Notes under the pieces: model-generated
Database searches by the model: none
The model's input: the letters and a program-made list of their open reading frames with translations, nothing else
Told to the model about the DNA's origin: nothing
Part shown: positions 1-9,632 of the stretch, piece by piece
Layout of the letters: every line of letters starts with the position of its first letter
How positions within the stretch are numbered: position 1 is the first letter of the stretch
Assembly (NCBI GenBank): GCA_030434875.1
Contig: JAUISW010000001.1
Location: forward strand, 434,001 to 498,000
Reading direction: 5' to 3'
Source: Lachnospiraceae bacterium C1.1
Lineage (GTDB): Bacteria > Bacillota > Clostridia > Lachnospirales > Lachnospiraceae
DNA: 64,000 bases
Position numbers and translations under genes: made by a program

Positions 1-66
1 AGCAGGAGGACGGCTTATCGTTATCTGGCATATTATAAAGAATTGCAGAAAAAGATTGAAAAATAA
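1..66 (+). CDS. C-terminal end of an unidentified protein (partial)
   Basis: The first frame is open from base 1 to a TAA at 64-66 and encodes 21 residues with a basic, helical-looking end (YKELQKKIEK). The start lies outside the window. Nothing in this short tail identifies a family. The following 32-bp palindrome may belong to its 3' end. Confidence 0.5.
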   Translation, partial: SRRTAYRYLAYYKELQKKIEK

Positions 67-91
67 AATAACAGTGGAATAGATCATATAT

Positions 92-123
92 TAACCATTT
101 TACTGACGTCAGTAAAATGGTTA
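92..123. repeat. 32-bp perfect palindrome
   Basis: The arms TAACCATTTTACTGAC and GTCAGTAAAATGGTTA are exact reverse complements with no spacer. It lies 22 bases upstream of the start of the dinD fragment. There is no T-run after it, so it is not a typical intrinsic terminator. A perfect spacerless palindrome upstream of a damage-inducible-type gene could be an operator for a dimeric repressor, but that is inference. Confidence 0.6.
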
Positions 124-144
124 GAGCTACAGGAGGATAAAGGT

Positions 145-423
145 TTGGAAAAGAAAACTATAGAAATCTATAAGAAAAAGTTTGATGATATTAGGCATGA
201 AGAAAATGGTGTAGAATTTTGGCGAGCTCGTGAAATAATGGAATTGTTGGAATATGCTAAATGGCAAAACTTTGAAAAAATAGTTGAAAAAGCTCAAATC
301 AGCTGTTCAAACAATGGAATTGAAGTTTCAGATCATTTTGCTAGCGTTGGTAATATGGTTGAAATTGGAAGTGGAGCTCATCGTGAAAGAGGTGATTATA
401 TGCTCACTCGATATGCGTGCTAA
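145..423 (+). pseudogene. DinD-like protein, N-terminal fragment (truncated)
   Basis: The 92 residues match the N-terminal third of DinD (DNA-damage-inducible protein D, BRO-N-like fold), which is normally about 270-290 residues. The shared motifs are EFWRAREIMELLEY, a DHF motif, and RERGDYMLTRYAC near the end. In intact members RYAC continues as YLIAQNGD. Here the codon after the cysteine is TAA, and the next bases are only a degraded echo of that sequence, with no further DinD coding up to the next gene. The start is TTG, with AGGAGGA 7 bases upstream. DinD is LexA-controlled in enterobacteria, but no regulator site can be recognised here. This is most likely a decayed remnant; a short functional protein cannot be excluded. 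Confidence 0.6.
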
Positions 424-603
424 TTGTCAAATAAGTATTGCTCTCATAATTCATGCCGTGCGGATTCCTGCAATAAAGTGACCAAAACACATACCATTTC
501 AACTTCTGTAATTTTTTACGGATGTTGCCATTTTGCTCTCTTTTTAGTAAAGTTAATATATAGAAATTGTATTTGCGGCGGTACAAATTAAAAAGAGGTT
601 GAA

Positions 604-2262
604 ATGGGTAAATCATTCGGGGGAATACGTTCAAGACTCTTTTTTCCTGTCTTGACGGTATTATTTATCAGTGTTTCGGTTTTATCATTCTTAAATATCA
701 GAATATCTGCAGATCTTTTGAAAAATCAGATCACTGAATCAACATCAAAATCACTTTCTAATATTCGGGAAAATTTTTCTGAGGAGTTCCTGGCTTTGAA
801 GGTAAATCTGGATCAGATCTATGAAGAAAAGGATTTTATCCGGGATCTTACAGATGAGCTTCCGGAAGAAAAATTAAGACAGAATTATGCATCACTGGCA
901 AGATCGTTTGCGACTACAAAGATTCCAACAGATTCGAGAGTAGATGCGTTCTATATTTATACGGCAGATCATAAATGTATTTCTCATTACAGGAGAGCTG
1001 ATACACCGACTTACAGGTATCCGACGGATATTTATGATGATTCGGATCCAAATGAAGATCTGAATTCAGACAAGGTTCGGGAATACGTAGAGTCGGACAG
1101 GTCAGATTTCATGTTGTCCGGATATTATAATCCTTACAGAGAAAAAAATGTTCTCAGATTCGTTTACAAGATATATGTAAATAACAGGGGAAAATTGGTG
1201 GGATATCTTGTCTGTGATACAGATGAGAGAATGATGACCGATAGGATCGAGTCTTATACCTATTATGATGGACAGGTTGTGTGTATACAGCCAATTGGAG
1301 ACTGCGTGTCTGTTTTTACGGGCAAACCTGAAAAAACTCAGCGAAAGATACTGGATACAGTTTCTGAAAAGATCCGTTCTGAAAATTTCACAGTTAATAC
1401 CAATAATCTCATCAGTAATATCGATGCAGATATGGATAGGGTTTTTATCACTTCACTTTCAAGATATGGGATAATTTTCTATTCACTTTATCCTGAGGAT
1501 ATGCTTAGGGATAAAAGGGGTGAAATGATTCTTGCAATTCTCTCGATCAGCGGAGTTATACTGATCGCGGTGGTATTATTTGTCTGGAATTATTCAAATA
1601 AGGTCAGCGGAGAGTTTGCGCTGATGCAGAAAAATGCCGATTACAAAGCTCTCCAGGCACAGATAAATCCTCATTTTCTTTACAATACTTTAGAAACCAT
1701 GAGTTCTATAGCCAGACGGAAGAAATGTGAAGAGATAAGTGATCTTTGTCTGGCACTTTCTGCAATGTTCAGATACAGCATGGGTGTAAAGGAAAGCATT
1801 GTTCCTGTGCAGAAAGAAATTGAGCATATCAGAAATTATCTGTATGTTATGACAACGAGGATGCAGAACAATATAGAGATTTCATTGGACTTAAAAAATG
1901 AGCACATGGGACTTATGATACCTAAATTAACGATACAGCCTATTGTGGAAAATTCTATTAAACATGGATTATCCGGTGTACGTGGAGAGAAAAGTTTAAA
2001 AATCTATTCAGAGGAAAATGGAGAGAAGGTGAGTATCATTGTCGAGGATAACGGCAGCGGAATGAATGCCGATGAGATCAATAAATGGCTCAACAGCAAT
2101 GACAGGGAAGAGCAGAAGGAATCTATCGGGCTTAGAAATATTCACAGACGATTGCAGCTTCTTTTCGGTACAGACTATGGACTAAAGTTAGAGAGAGATG
2201 AGGAAATCAGCAGAGTCAGAATATTGATTCCAAAAAAAATTGAATTAAAAGAGGCTGTTTAG
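604..2262 (+). CDS. YesM-type sensor histidine kinase
   Basis: This is a 552-residue membrane histidine kinase of the LytS/YesM class. A membrane segment lies at about residues 12-33, an extracytoplasmic sensing region at about 34-305, and a second membrane segment at about 309-331. The His_kinase domain follows, with the phospho-accepting His357 in QINPHFLYNTLE. The ATPase part shows an N-box (QPIVENSIKHGL), VEDNGSGM and a final GLRNIHRRL. Start ATG is preceded by AAGAGG. The response regulator gene follows 9 bases after the stop, so the two form one unit. By analogy with other YesM/YesN pairs beside MsmEFG-type importers, it probably senses an extracellular sugar or a ligand-loaded binding protein and controls the transport genes downstream. 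The ligand cannot be read from sequence. Confidence 0.93.
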   Translation: MGKSFGGIRSRLFFPVLTVLFISVSVLSFLNIRISADLLKNQITESTSKSLSNIRENFSEEFLALKVNLDQIYEEKDFIRDLTDELPEEKLRQNYASLARSFATTKIPTDSRVDAFYIYTADHKCISHYRRADTPTYRYPTDIYDDSDPNEDLNSDKVREYVESDRSDFMLSGYYNPYREKNVLRFVYKIYVNNRGKLVGYLVCDTDERMMTDRIESYTYYDGQVVCIQPIGDCVSVFTGKPEKTQRKILDTVSEKIRSENFTVNTNNLISNIDADMDRVFITSLSRYGIIFYSLYPEDMLRDKRGEMILAILSISGVILIAVVLFVWNYSNKVSGEFALMQKNADYKALQAQINPHFLYNTLETMSSIARRKKCEEISDLCLALSAMFRYSMGVKESIVPVQKEIEHIRNYLYVMTTRMQNNIEISLDLKNEHMGLMIPKLTIQPIVENSIKHGLSGVRGEKSLKIYSEENGEKVSIIVEDNGSGMNADEINKWLNSNDREEQKESIGLRNIHRRLQLLFGTDYGLKLERDEEISRVRILIPKKIELKEAV

Positions 2263-2271
2263 AGGTGGGGT

Positions 2272-3942
2272 ATGAAAGACATAAAGGAAGCAGCAGTAAT
2301 TAAAAGTTCTGATAAGCAGAAAAAAGATATATATAAGCTTTTGATCGCAGATGACGAATTCTGGGTTCGTGATGAACTCTCGGATATGCTGGAATGGGAT
2401 AGATACGGAATAGATTTTCTGGAGGTAGCTGAGGATGGAGAAAAAGCCTGGGAAACGGTAGAGCGCGACAGACCGGATATTCTTATAACGGATGTAAATA
2501 TGCCTTTTATGAACGGAGTTGATCTTGTCAGAAAGGTCAAGGAAAAATATCCGGATACAGTTGTGATCATGCTGAGCGGCTACAGTGACTTTGAATATGT
2601 AAAGGAAAGCCTTTTGGCAGGGGCTATGGATTATATCATGAAACCTGTCTCTAAAATGCAGATGGTACAGGTGCTTACAAAGTCACTGGATCATATCAAT
2701 GAGCAGATATCCATAAAGCATAACAAAGAGATAGAGAGAAGCCGGTTTCTGCGTGCGGCATCGTCACTTAATGACAGGGAATACAGCGCACTAATAACTA
2801 ATGAAAAGAAACACAGAAATGACGGGTTTTTGAGACCGTCAACCGCCATTGGAATGAAGATTCCGGAGGGCGGATTTTCAACGATCCTTATTAAAATTCA
2901 TGGTATTTCTTCATTTGCAGAGCTTTTTAATTATGATATGAGTCTATTGTCATATACGATCAAACAGCGTATAGAAGAGGATAAAGACTTAAATACACTG
3001 CTGATCTACAATAATATATACCGAAGTTCTGAATTTGTTATTCTTGTAAATGAAAAAAGAGATGTGCTGAAAGAAAAGGCATATTACCTGCTCCTGTCAC
3101 TTAAACAGTTTACGGGGAAGATCATATCGATAGGTCTCAGTGATATCTCATTCAGTGATTCAGATCTTTACAGATCCTACAGGGAAGCTAAAAGCGCACT
3201 TTTAATGCGGGAATTTTCAGACGGAAGCGTAGTGAATGCATCCTGGGATGTTCTTGTGAATATGAAGCATGAAGAGGAGATTTCTGTGGAGATCAGAGAA
3301 AATCTGGAGGGAATAATTCAAAGGAAACCACAGGAACTCAAGAATTATCTTTTTGAGGAGTTAGGATTAAAATATATACGGGAGCAGAAATGGACTATAT
3401 GCCGTGTGCAGGCAATAGTCCGATATCTTGCGCTTACAATTTTGGCAAAAAGCGGAAGAACAGGATTACAGGGAGAATCTGAGCCGGAAGATATAGTAAA
3501 TTCACTCATTCATCACGCTGAAAATATGGAATTTGAAGAACTGATATCTGAGCTTAGACTTATACTTGAAAACTTTAACGGACTTGCAGAAGAGACGGAA
3601 CCTGCTGTGGGAAGCGGCCGTAAGACCGTTCAGGAAGTGGCTAAGTATATAGAGGAACATTTCTTTGAGAATCTGTCACTTAGCAGTCTTGCGGAAAGAT
3701 ATCATATGGAAAGCAGTTATCTTTCAAGACTTTTTCGTAAGGAGACCGGTATGACAATAATGAACAGCATTGCATATCAAAGGATAGAGCGTGCAAAGGA
3801 GCTTATGAAGGATAAAAATGCTTCGATCACTGAGATAGCTTTCAGGGTTGGTTATGATGATTATAATTACTTTAACAGAGTATTTCGTAAATTTGAGGGG
3901 GTATCGCCAAGAGAATTCAAGGAAAAAAATCTGCTGACGTGA
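2272..3942 (+). CDS. YesN-type response regulator (REC + AraC HTH)
   Basis: The 556-residue protein has an N-terminal receiver domain with acidic pair D27/D28, phospho-acceptor D74 in LITDVNMP, S102 and K124. A long linker of about 300 residues follows. The C-terminal double helix-turn-helix AraC domain (about 450-556) includes LSSLAERYHMESSYLSRLFRKE and ITEIAFRVGYDDYNYFNRVF. It is the cognate partner of the upstream kinase: it has its own ribosome site (GAGGTGGGG) and lies 9 bases after it. It probably activates the binding-protein promoter downstream, where a 9-bp inverted repeat is a candidate site. Confidence 0.93.
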   Translation: MKDIKEAAVIKSSDKQKKDIYKLLIADDEFWVRDELSDMLEWDRYGIDFLEVAEDGEKAWETVERDRPDILITDVNMPFMNGVDLVRKVKEKYPDTVVIMLSGYSDFEYVKESLLAGAMDYIMKPVSKMQMVQVLTKSLDHINEQISIKHNKEIERSRFLRAASSLNDREYSALITNEKKHRNDGFLRPSTAIGMKIPEGGFSTILIKIHGISSFAELFNYDMSLLSYTIKQRIEEDKDLNTLLIYNNIYRSSEFVILVNEKRDVLKEKAYYLLLSLKQFTGKIISIGLSDISFSDSDLYRSYREAKSALLMREFSDGSVVNASWDVLVNMKHEEEISVEIRENLEGIIQRKPQELKNYLFEELGLKYIREQKWTICRVQAIVRYLALTILAKSGRTGLQGESEPEDIVNSLIHHAENMEFEELISELRLILENFNGLAEETEPAVGSGRKTVQEVAKYIEEHFFENLSLSSLAERYHMESSYLSRLFRKETGMTIMNSIAYQRIERAKELMKDKNASITEIAFRVGYDDYNYFNRVFRKFEGVSPREFKEKNLLT

Positions 3943-3964
3943 GCATTAGTTTTCACTTAATATG

Positions 3965-4005
3965 AGCCGGATGTTTAAGTTTTATCTTAAGCTGCCGGCT
4001 TTTTA
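3965..4005 (+). terminator. Intrinsic terminator after the two-component operon
   Basis: The outer stem is AGCCGG/CCGGCT, with an inner TTAAG/CTTAA stem, followed by TTTTTA. It separates the regulator operon from the transport operon. Confidence 0.8.
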
Positions 4006-4021
4006 TTTGCAAGAATAAAAA

Positions 4022-4064
4022 TTACCTGTACTAATTTGGACTATGTTCAAAAAAATACAGGTAA
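4022..4064. promoter_or_regulatory. Inverted repeat, candidate operator for the sugar transporter
   Basis: The perfect 9-base arms TTACCTGTA and TACAGGTAA are separated by 25 bases and lie 74 bases upstream of the binding-protein start. The spacing suits a dimeric activator site or a looped site better than a terminator, because no T-run follows. Assignment to the upstream YesN regulator is inference from position only. Confidence 0.4.
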
Positions 4065-4137
4065 ATAAGTTCAAATGAAACATAATACTACTGTTTTGGA
4101 TTCAGTACAATGGTATTAAAGAAAGGGAGGGCAGCAA

Positions 4138-5514
4138 ATGAAAAGAAAACTTGTGACAATTATTCTTAGTGCAACTATGGCAGTATCATTATTAGCAGGA
4201 TGTGGATCTTCTGCAGCATCATCTGGAAGCACTGCAGCAGATGCCGGATCAGATGCCGGTTCTGCAGCAGCTTCAGAGGCAGGAACATCAGCAGCATCTG
4301 CAGAATCCGGAACAGAGGCAGGAGGAGATGAAGCCTGGAAAGATCAGGATATAACATTGAAGGTTTTATGGGGACAGTCCACTACTGATGCCGGGGCAGA
4401 AGACATGATAGACGAGGCTCTTGCAGAGGTTTATCCGAATCTGCACATTGAGTGGGAGTGTGTAGACTGGGGCGAAGGATTTGGCCCAAAGATGCAGCAG
4501 TATATGCAGTCAGGGCTTCCGGATGTAATGATCGGAAAAGGACAGGATGTTAAGACATATGCGTCTCTTGGAATTCTGGATGATCTTACTGATCTGGATG
4601 CGGTAGATAAGGTTTTGGATGATGCTACCAAAGGAGTTACTGTAGATGATAAGGTATATGGAATAGTTTATAACGCACTTTATCAGGGAGTATTTTACAA
4701 TAGACAGGTATTTAAGGATCTTGGACTTGAGGTTCCGAAAACGCAGGAGGATTTACAGCATGTGATAGATGTCTGCAATGAAAAAGGCATCACACCTTTT
4801 GCATCTCATATGGTGGATAGCTGGAGTATCGGTAATGTAACAATGCAGTTTGCCATCAATGATATTTTTGCAAAAAATCCTTCATGGGGAGATGATTTCA
4901 GGGCAGGTAAAGAAAAATTCAGCGGAAATGAAGACTGGAAAAATGTGTATAACTACAATAAGCTGATATACGATAATACTTTCGAGGATACTTTTTCACT
5001 TGAGCAGACTGCCTGTGATGCAAAGCTTGTAAATGGTGAAGCTGCAATGAAGGTATCCGGTGCATGGTCTATCCAGAATTTCCTGGATATAGATGAGAAT
5101 TTTGATTTTGGTATTTTCCCGTTCCCGAACCAGACAGGCGATGCAAAGCTTATATTTGAGCCCAATATCACATTTATGAAGAGTAAAGACACTGCCTATA
5201 GCGAGGCAGCGGATGCATTTATTAATTTCATGGCTGAGAACAAGGATCTGGCAGTAAGCATTTATGACTTTACAAGTACAGCATCAATGCTTAAGGATGT
5301 TACTCCGACCTTTAATAATCCAAGTCAGACGGATATAGATACATACGCTTCTGCAGGAGAGATCATCGATGCAAATTCAGGTAATACACAGCTCGTATGG
5401 TCAGGATTCCAGGATGAGAATGCTAATGACATTGCTGAATGGCTTCTTGGAAATGAGACTATTGATGAAGCGCTTGAAGCTGCTGACAGTCGTGTTGATG
5501 TCAGTGCTCCATAA
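4138..5514 (+). CDS. Sugar ABC transporter substrate-binding lipoprotein
   Basis: This 458-residue extracytoplasmic solute-binding protein is of the family 1 (MsmE/MalE-like) type. The signal peptide ends in a lipobox LLAGC, with Cys22 as the lipidated residue. A Ser/Ala/Gly-rich tether of about 55 residues links it to the binding domain. The mature part has the usual pattern of the family (GLPDVMIGKGQDV, a central W-rich ligand region, and ITFMKSKD near the end). It has a strong ribosome site (AAGGGAGGG). The two permease genes follow, but no ATPase gene is present; such importers commonly share an MsmX-type ATPase encoded elsewhere. The adjacent GH36 enzyme suggests alpha-galactosides as cargo. 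Confidence 0.92.
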   Translation: MKRKLVTIILSATMAVSLLAGCGSSAASSGSTAADAGSDAGSAAASEAGTSAASAESGTEAGGDEAWKDQDITLKVLWGQSTTDAGAEDMIDEALAEVYPNLHIEWECVDWGEGFGPKMQQYMQSGLPDVMIGKGQDVKTYASLGILDDLTDLDAVDKVLDDATKGVTVDDKVYGIVYNALYQGVFYNRQVFKDLGLEVPKTQEDLQHVIDVCNEKGITPFASHMVDSWSIGNVTMQFAINDIFAKNPSWGDDFRAGKEKFSGNEDWKNVYNYNKLIYDNTFEDTFSLEQTACDAKLVNGEAAMKVSGAWSIQNFLDIDENFDFGIFPFPNQTGDAKLIFEPNITFMKSKDTAYSEAADAFINFMAENKDLAVSIYDFTSTASMLKDVTPTFNNPSQTDIDTYASAGEIIDANSGNTQLVWSGFQDENANDIAEWLLGNETIDEALEAADSRVDVSAP

Positions 5515-5545
5515 ATAAAATGATACTGTAAATAATAAAAAGGAG

Positions 5546-5581
5546 AAGCGGTGGTATTCAGACTGGGTACTGCCGCTTTTG
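5546..5581 (+). terminator. Intercistronic hairpin between binding protein and permease
   Basis: An 11-bp stem (AAGCGGTGGTA with TACTGCCGCTT, two G-U pairs) is followed by a short T-run. In binding-protein operons such a hairpin often gives partial termination or mRNA protection, so that more binding protein than permease is made. That role is inferred here. Confidence 0.6.
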
Positions 5582-5665
5582 TAAAAAGAGAGAAGGCTTA
5601 TGAATATCGCAGTTATAAAGAAAAATACAGTTGAAAATATTAAAGTCAGAGCCGGGGGAAGAATT

Positions 5666-6553
5666 ATGACAAAAAAAGGATCAGCTAAAAGAAAAGAGTT
5701 TTATCAATATCTTACGCTGGTAGCTCCTGCTTTTATCATCTTTACGATCGGGCTTATAGTTCCGATATTTCTGGCTTTTCGTTATTCTCTGACAAGCTGG
5801 AACGGACTTACAAAAGAAAAACCATTTGTAGGTTTGGATAATTATATCAAGATGCTGTCAGATCCTTATGTAAGATCTGCATGGTGGTTTACCATACGTT
5901 TCACATTTTGGAATGTTCTCATTCAGAATTTCTTTGCCTTGCTTTTCGCAGTAATACTGGATACAGGAGTAAGGGGAAAGAAAATCTACAGAACGATCCT
6001 TTTTATTCCGTGTCTTATAAGTCCCCTTGTAACAGGATTTATATGGCTCAGAATGTATTCGAATATTCTTCCGGCAATATTTGAATTTTTCGGAATGTCG
6101 GGTTCTTTTATAAAGCTTTTCGGTAATCAGAAGACGGTTCTTTCAGGATTGCTTGCTGCAAATAACTGGCAGTGGATCGGCTACTGGATGCTGATCTATC
6201 TTGCAGGATTACAGTCTGTTCCGGGAGATCTTTATGAAGCAGCCAAAATAGACGGGGCGAACTGGTTTCAGAGATTTAGAAATGTGACCGTTCCAATGCT
6301 TGCACCTGCCTTTACGATCTGCATTGTTGGAATAACCACAGGTTCACTTAAGGTTTATGACCTTATGGTTTCATCAACACAGGGAGGACCGGGCAGAGCA
6401 TCTACATCTATTATTTATCTTATCTATGATTCTGCGATCAACGGACGACAGTACGGTTATGGATCGGCTCTCTCGATATCATTGATCTTTGCACTTCTTA
6501 TAGTGGCAGTGATCCAGGTAGTTATTCTTAAAAAGAGGGAGGTACAGGCGTGA
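5666..6553 (+). CDS. Sugar ABC transporter permease (MsmF-like)
   Basis: This is the first inner-membrane permease subunit of a carbohydrate ABC importer, with about six hydrophobic segments. The ATPase-contact EAA loop reads YEAAKIDGANWFQRFRNVTVPML. The frame is open from an upstream ATG at 5600. I prefer ATG 5666 (295 residues), because GGGGGAAG lies just before it and the extra 22 residues are unlike the family. The stop overlaps the next start as TGATG, showing translational coupling. Confidence 0.9.
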   Translation: MTKKGSAKRKEFYQYLTLVAPAFIIFTIGLIVPIFLAFRYSLTSWNGLTKEKPFVGLDNYIKMLSDPYVRSAWWFTIRFTFWNVLIQNFFALLFAVILDTGVRGKKIYRTILFIPCLISPLVTGFIWLRMYSNILPAIFEFFGMSGSFIKLFGNQKTVLSGLLAANNWQWIGYWMLIYLAGLQSVPGDLYEAAKIDGANWFQRFRNVTVPMLAPAFTICIVGITTGSLKVYDLMVSSTQGGPGRASTSIIYLIYDSAINGRQYGYGSALSISLIFALLIVAVIQVVILKKREVQA

Positions 6554-7401
6554 TGGAAGCAGCAGAAAGACAGGAAAAATTCACCTGGAAAAGTGCCGTA
6601 ACACAACTATTGATGACAATTGCGGCTGTTATTTTTCTTTTTCCGGTTCTGATCATATTAAATTATTCATTTAAGACAAAAAAAGAGCTCTATTTAAGCA
6701 GTCCGTTATCTCTTCCGGAGGCTTTTCAGCTGGAAAACTACCGTGTAGCTTTTAAGAAGCTTGATATGCTGAGAACTTATCCAAACACTATACTCTATAC
6801 TTTTTTATCGGTAGTGATACTTGCGCTTATTTGCGGTGTGACAGCGTGGGCTATTGCCAGATGCACTCATAAGATATTTAAGTTTCTTTATCTCTATTTC
6901 ATTATAGGAATATTGCTTCCTTATCAGGCTTTGTTTTTATCGATTTTTATTGTCGGAAATAAATTGGGTTTTGTTAATACCAGACACGGTATAATTTTTA
7001 TGTATGTGGCTACGGGAATATCCTTTGGAATATTTTTGATGAACAGTTTCATGTCAACTGTACCTGTTGAACTGGAAGAAGCGGCTAAAATTGACGGATG
7101 CAGTATATATCAGATATATTTCCTTGTAGTTATGCCGCTCTTAAAGCCGGCCCTTGCAACTGTAATAATCATGCAGGCTTTTCAGATCTGGAATGATTTC
7201 CTTATGGCAAATCTTTATCTTAGTGATAAGGGGCTGAAAACACTTACAGTTTCGATACAATCGCTGTTCTCGGCTCAGTCGAGTGATTATACTACAGCTA
7301 TTGCAGCAATTGTATTGTCTGTGCTGCCGATCGCGGCTCTCTTTTTAAGTCTCCAGAAATACTTTATTAAGGGAATGACTGTAGGTGCGGTAAAGGGATA
7401 A
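6553..7401 (+). CDS. Sugar ABC transporter permease (MsmG-like)
   Basis: The second permease subunit has 282 residues, six predicted membrane helices and the EAA motif EEAAKIDGCSIYQIYFLVVMPLL. It is coupled to the preceding permease by a one-base overlap, with AGAGGGAGG as ribosome site inside the upstream gene. A GTG one codon earlier is an alternative start. Together with the binding protein and the upstream permease it forms the MsmEFG-type importer. Confidence 0.9.
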   Translation: MEAAERQEKFTWKSAVTQLLMTIAAVIFLFPVLIILNYSFKTKKELYLSSPLSLPEAFQLENYRVAFKKLDMLRTYPNTILYTFLSVVILALICGVTAWAIARCTHKIFKFLYLYFIIGILLPYQALFLSIFIVGNKLGFVNTRHGIIFMYVATGISFGIFLMNSFMSTVPVELEEAAKIDGCSIYQIYFLVVMPLLKPALATVIIMQAFQIWNDFLMANLYLSDKGLKTLTVSIQSLFSAQSSDYTTAIAAIVLSVLPIAALFLSLQKYFIKGMTVGAVKG

Positions 7402-7431
7402 CGAGAAAAAATAAAATTGAAAGGATTCAAA

Positions 7432-9564
7432 ATGGGACGCAAACTTATCGGAGAATACAGACTTGGGGATATGATCGCCCGCTATATCAGAGAAGAAAAC
7501 GGCATTGCCGGACTGCAGCTGCTGCCTGCAGATAAAATACTTCCGCTGGAAGAATCTCTCGGAGAGGGCAAGATCAAAAAAAATGCACAGATTGAGAATC
7601 TTGTCCAGCTTCATATAGCAGGGGATATTTATAATGAGGCCTATGCCGGAGGAATATCCATGAGGAACGGAGAGTCTGTCAGAAGGATGTTTTTCGAAAA
7701 GCAGGAGGCAGAGGAGACGGATTCTTTATTTAAGATAAGGACGTACCTTAGCGATGAGAGAGGCTATCAGACAGAACATATCCTAAGTTATAAAAAAGAC
7801 AGTCATTACATTAAAATTTCTTCGCTTTTTAAGAATATGACCAATGAGCCGGTAACCTTAGAGATGTTTGAATCTTTTTCACTTGGAAATCTGACACCTT
7901 ATGAAGATGCTGACAGTCCGGACTCGCTGGAACTTGTAAGGATCCGATCAGTATGGAGCAGTGAAGGGAAGACAGACAGGAGAACTGCAGAGGATCTGCT
8001 TCTTGAAACTGCATGGGGACCTCACGCCGTCCGTTGTGAAAGATACGGACAGGCAGGTTCTTTGCCGGTAAATCACTGGTTTCCATTTGGTGCGGTTTAT
8101 GACAAAAAAAATCAGGTCTGGTGGGGAGCAGAGATAGCACATAATGCTTCCTGGCAGATGGAATTTTACAGGAAAGATGATGGACTGGGATTCAGCGGAG
8201 GCCTGGCCGACAGGGATTTAGGACACTGGATGAAAATAATAGGCCCGGGTGAGAGTTTTAAAACACCGGAGGCAATAGTATCCACGGCAGCCACAGACTC
8301 GCTGGATGAATTCAGTTCAAGGCTTACAGAATATGGTCTGGATTGCTGGAAAGAAGGATTAAAGGAAAATCCGCAGGAGAAGGAATTGCCTTTGATCTTT
8401 AATGAATACTGTACGACCTGGGGAAATCCGTCGGACGAAAATATTACTGAGATACTGAAAGCTATAAAGGGAAGAGGTTTCTCCTATTTTGTCATAGACT
8501 GCGGCTGGTATAAACAGGAAGGAATTCCCTGGGACCGTGGAATGGGAGATTATGAAGTTTCTCCGATACTTTTTCCCGATGGGCTTGATAAGACGGTAAA
8601 TAAGATTAAGGATGAAGGGTATGTTCCTGGTATCTGGTTTGAAATTGAAAATCTGGCAGAAGCTTCAAAGGCTTATCAGAATACGGATCATCTGCTAAAA
8701 AAAGACGGAAAAGTTCTTACGACTTATTTCAGGAGATTCTGGGATATGAGAGATCCCTGGGTTCATGAATACCTTAAGGAACGAGTGATCGGAACTTTGA
8801 GAAAGTACGCTTTCGGATATATGAAGATGGATTGTAATGAGACGATCGGCATAGGTTGTGACGGAGCTGAGTCTTTGGGAGAAGGACTCAGGCAGGATAT
8901 AGAAGCTGCGACGGAATTTATCAGGGAGATAAAGCGAGAACTTCCGGGAATCATCCTTGAAAACTGTGCATCGGGCGGGCATCGCCTGGAGCCGCTTATG
9001 ATGAGTCTCACAACTATGGCATCGTTTTCGGATGCACATGAATGTCCGGAAATTCCTGTCATAGCTGCAGCGCTTCACAGGGTGATACATCCGGTTCAGA
9101 GCCAGATATGGGCAGTCATTAGAAAATCAGATACAGCCGAAAGAATAGTTTATTCAATTTCCGCAGCAATGCTTGGAAGACTTTGCGTATCCGGAGATGT
9201 TACAGAACTTTCTGAGGATCAGTGGGGGATCCTTCAAAGAGGACTTGATTTTTATAAAAAGGCAGCAGCTGTGATCAGGGATGGAAAGTCAAGAATAGAG
9301 GGACCGGAGATCAATTCTTTCCGTTATCCAAAGGGCTGGCAGGCAGTGGTAAGAAGCAGTGGGGATTCTGCACTGATAGTCCTTCATACATTTGCTGAGG
9401 ACGTGCCTGAGGAAGTAGAAATAACTCTGGAAGATCCGGAAATTAAAAAATCAGTGAGAGAAATATATGAGAGTCATGATCATGAGATAGAAATTAAAGA
9501 TGACAGAATGATTATCAGAGGACTTAAAAACAGCTGGGAGGGAATGGCAATTCTGATAGGCTGA
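7432..9564 (+). CDS. Alpha-galactosidase, GH36 family
   Basis: This 710-residue enzyme hydrolyses terminal alpha-galactosyl residues. It has no signal peptide, so it acts in the cytoplasm on imported oligosaccharides. The layout is that of GH36: an N-terminal beta-sandwich, a central TIM barrel and a C-terminal beta domain. The likely nucleophile is the Asp in YMKMDCNE. The acid/base region is ENCASGGHRLEP followed by FSDAHE. GYWFEIEN-like barrel motifs (PGIWFEIEN) are also present. ATG 7432 has AAAGGA 6 bases upstream and is preferred over the in-frame TTG at 7417. It is the last gene of the importer operon, 30 bases after the permease. Exact linkage specificity is not readable. Confidence 0.88.
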   Translation: MGRKLIGEYRLGDMIARYIREENGIAGLQLLPADKILPLEESLGEGKIKKNAQIENLVQLHIAGDIYNEAYAGGISMRNGESVRRMFFEKQEAEETDSLFKIRTYLSDERGYQTEHILSYKKDSHYIKISSLFKNMTNEPVTLEMFESFSLGNLTPYEDADSPDSLELVRIRSVWSSEGKTDRRTAEDLLLETAWGPHAVRCERYGQAGSLPVNHWFPFGAVYDKKNQVWWGAEIAHNASWQMEFYRKDDGLGFSGGLADRDLGHWMKIIGPGESFKTPEAIVSTAATDSLDEFSSRLTEYGLDCWKEGLKENPQEKELPLIFNEYCTTWGNPSDENITEILKAIKGRGFSYFVIDCGWYKQEGIPWDRGMGDYEVSPILFPDGLDKTVNKIKDEGYVPGIWFEIENLAEASKAYQNTDHLLKKDGKVLTTYFRRFWDMRDPWVHEYLKERVIGTLRKYAFGYMKMDCNETIGIGCDGAESLGEGLRQDIEAATEFIREIKRELPGIILENCASGGHRLEPLMMSLTTMASFSDAHECPEIPVIAAALHRVIHPVQSQIWAVIRKSDTAERIVYSISAAMLGRLCVSGDVTELSEDQWGILQRGLDFYKKAAAVIRDGKSRIEGPEINSFRYPKGWQAVVRSSGDSALIVLHTFAEDVPEEVEITLEDPEIKKSVREIYESHDHEIEIKDDRMIIRGLKNSWEGMAILIG

Positions 9565-9632
9565 GGGGGATACTTGTAAATCTGTAAGGGGACATCGCAA
9601 ATATTTTTGGATGGTCTTTAGGAGGAGAAGGA

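Noticed and set aside
404..634. Minus-strand 76-residue open frame between dinD fragment and kinase
   Set aside because: It overlaps the kinase start and the dinD fragment, has no ribosome site and no recognisable motif.
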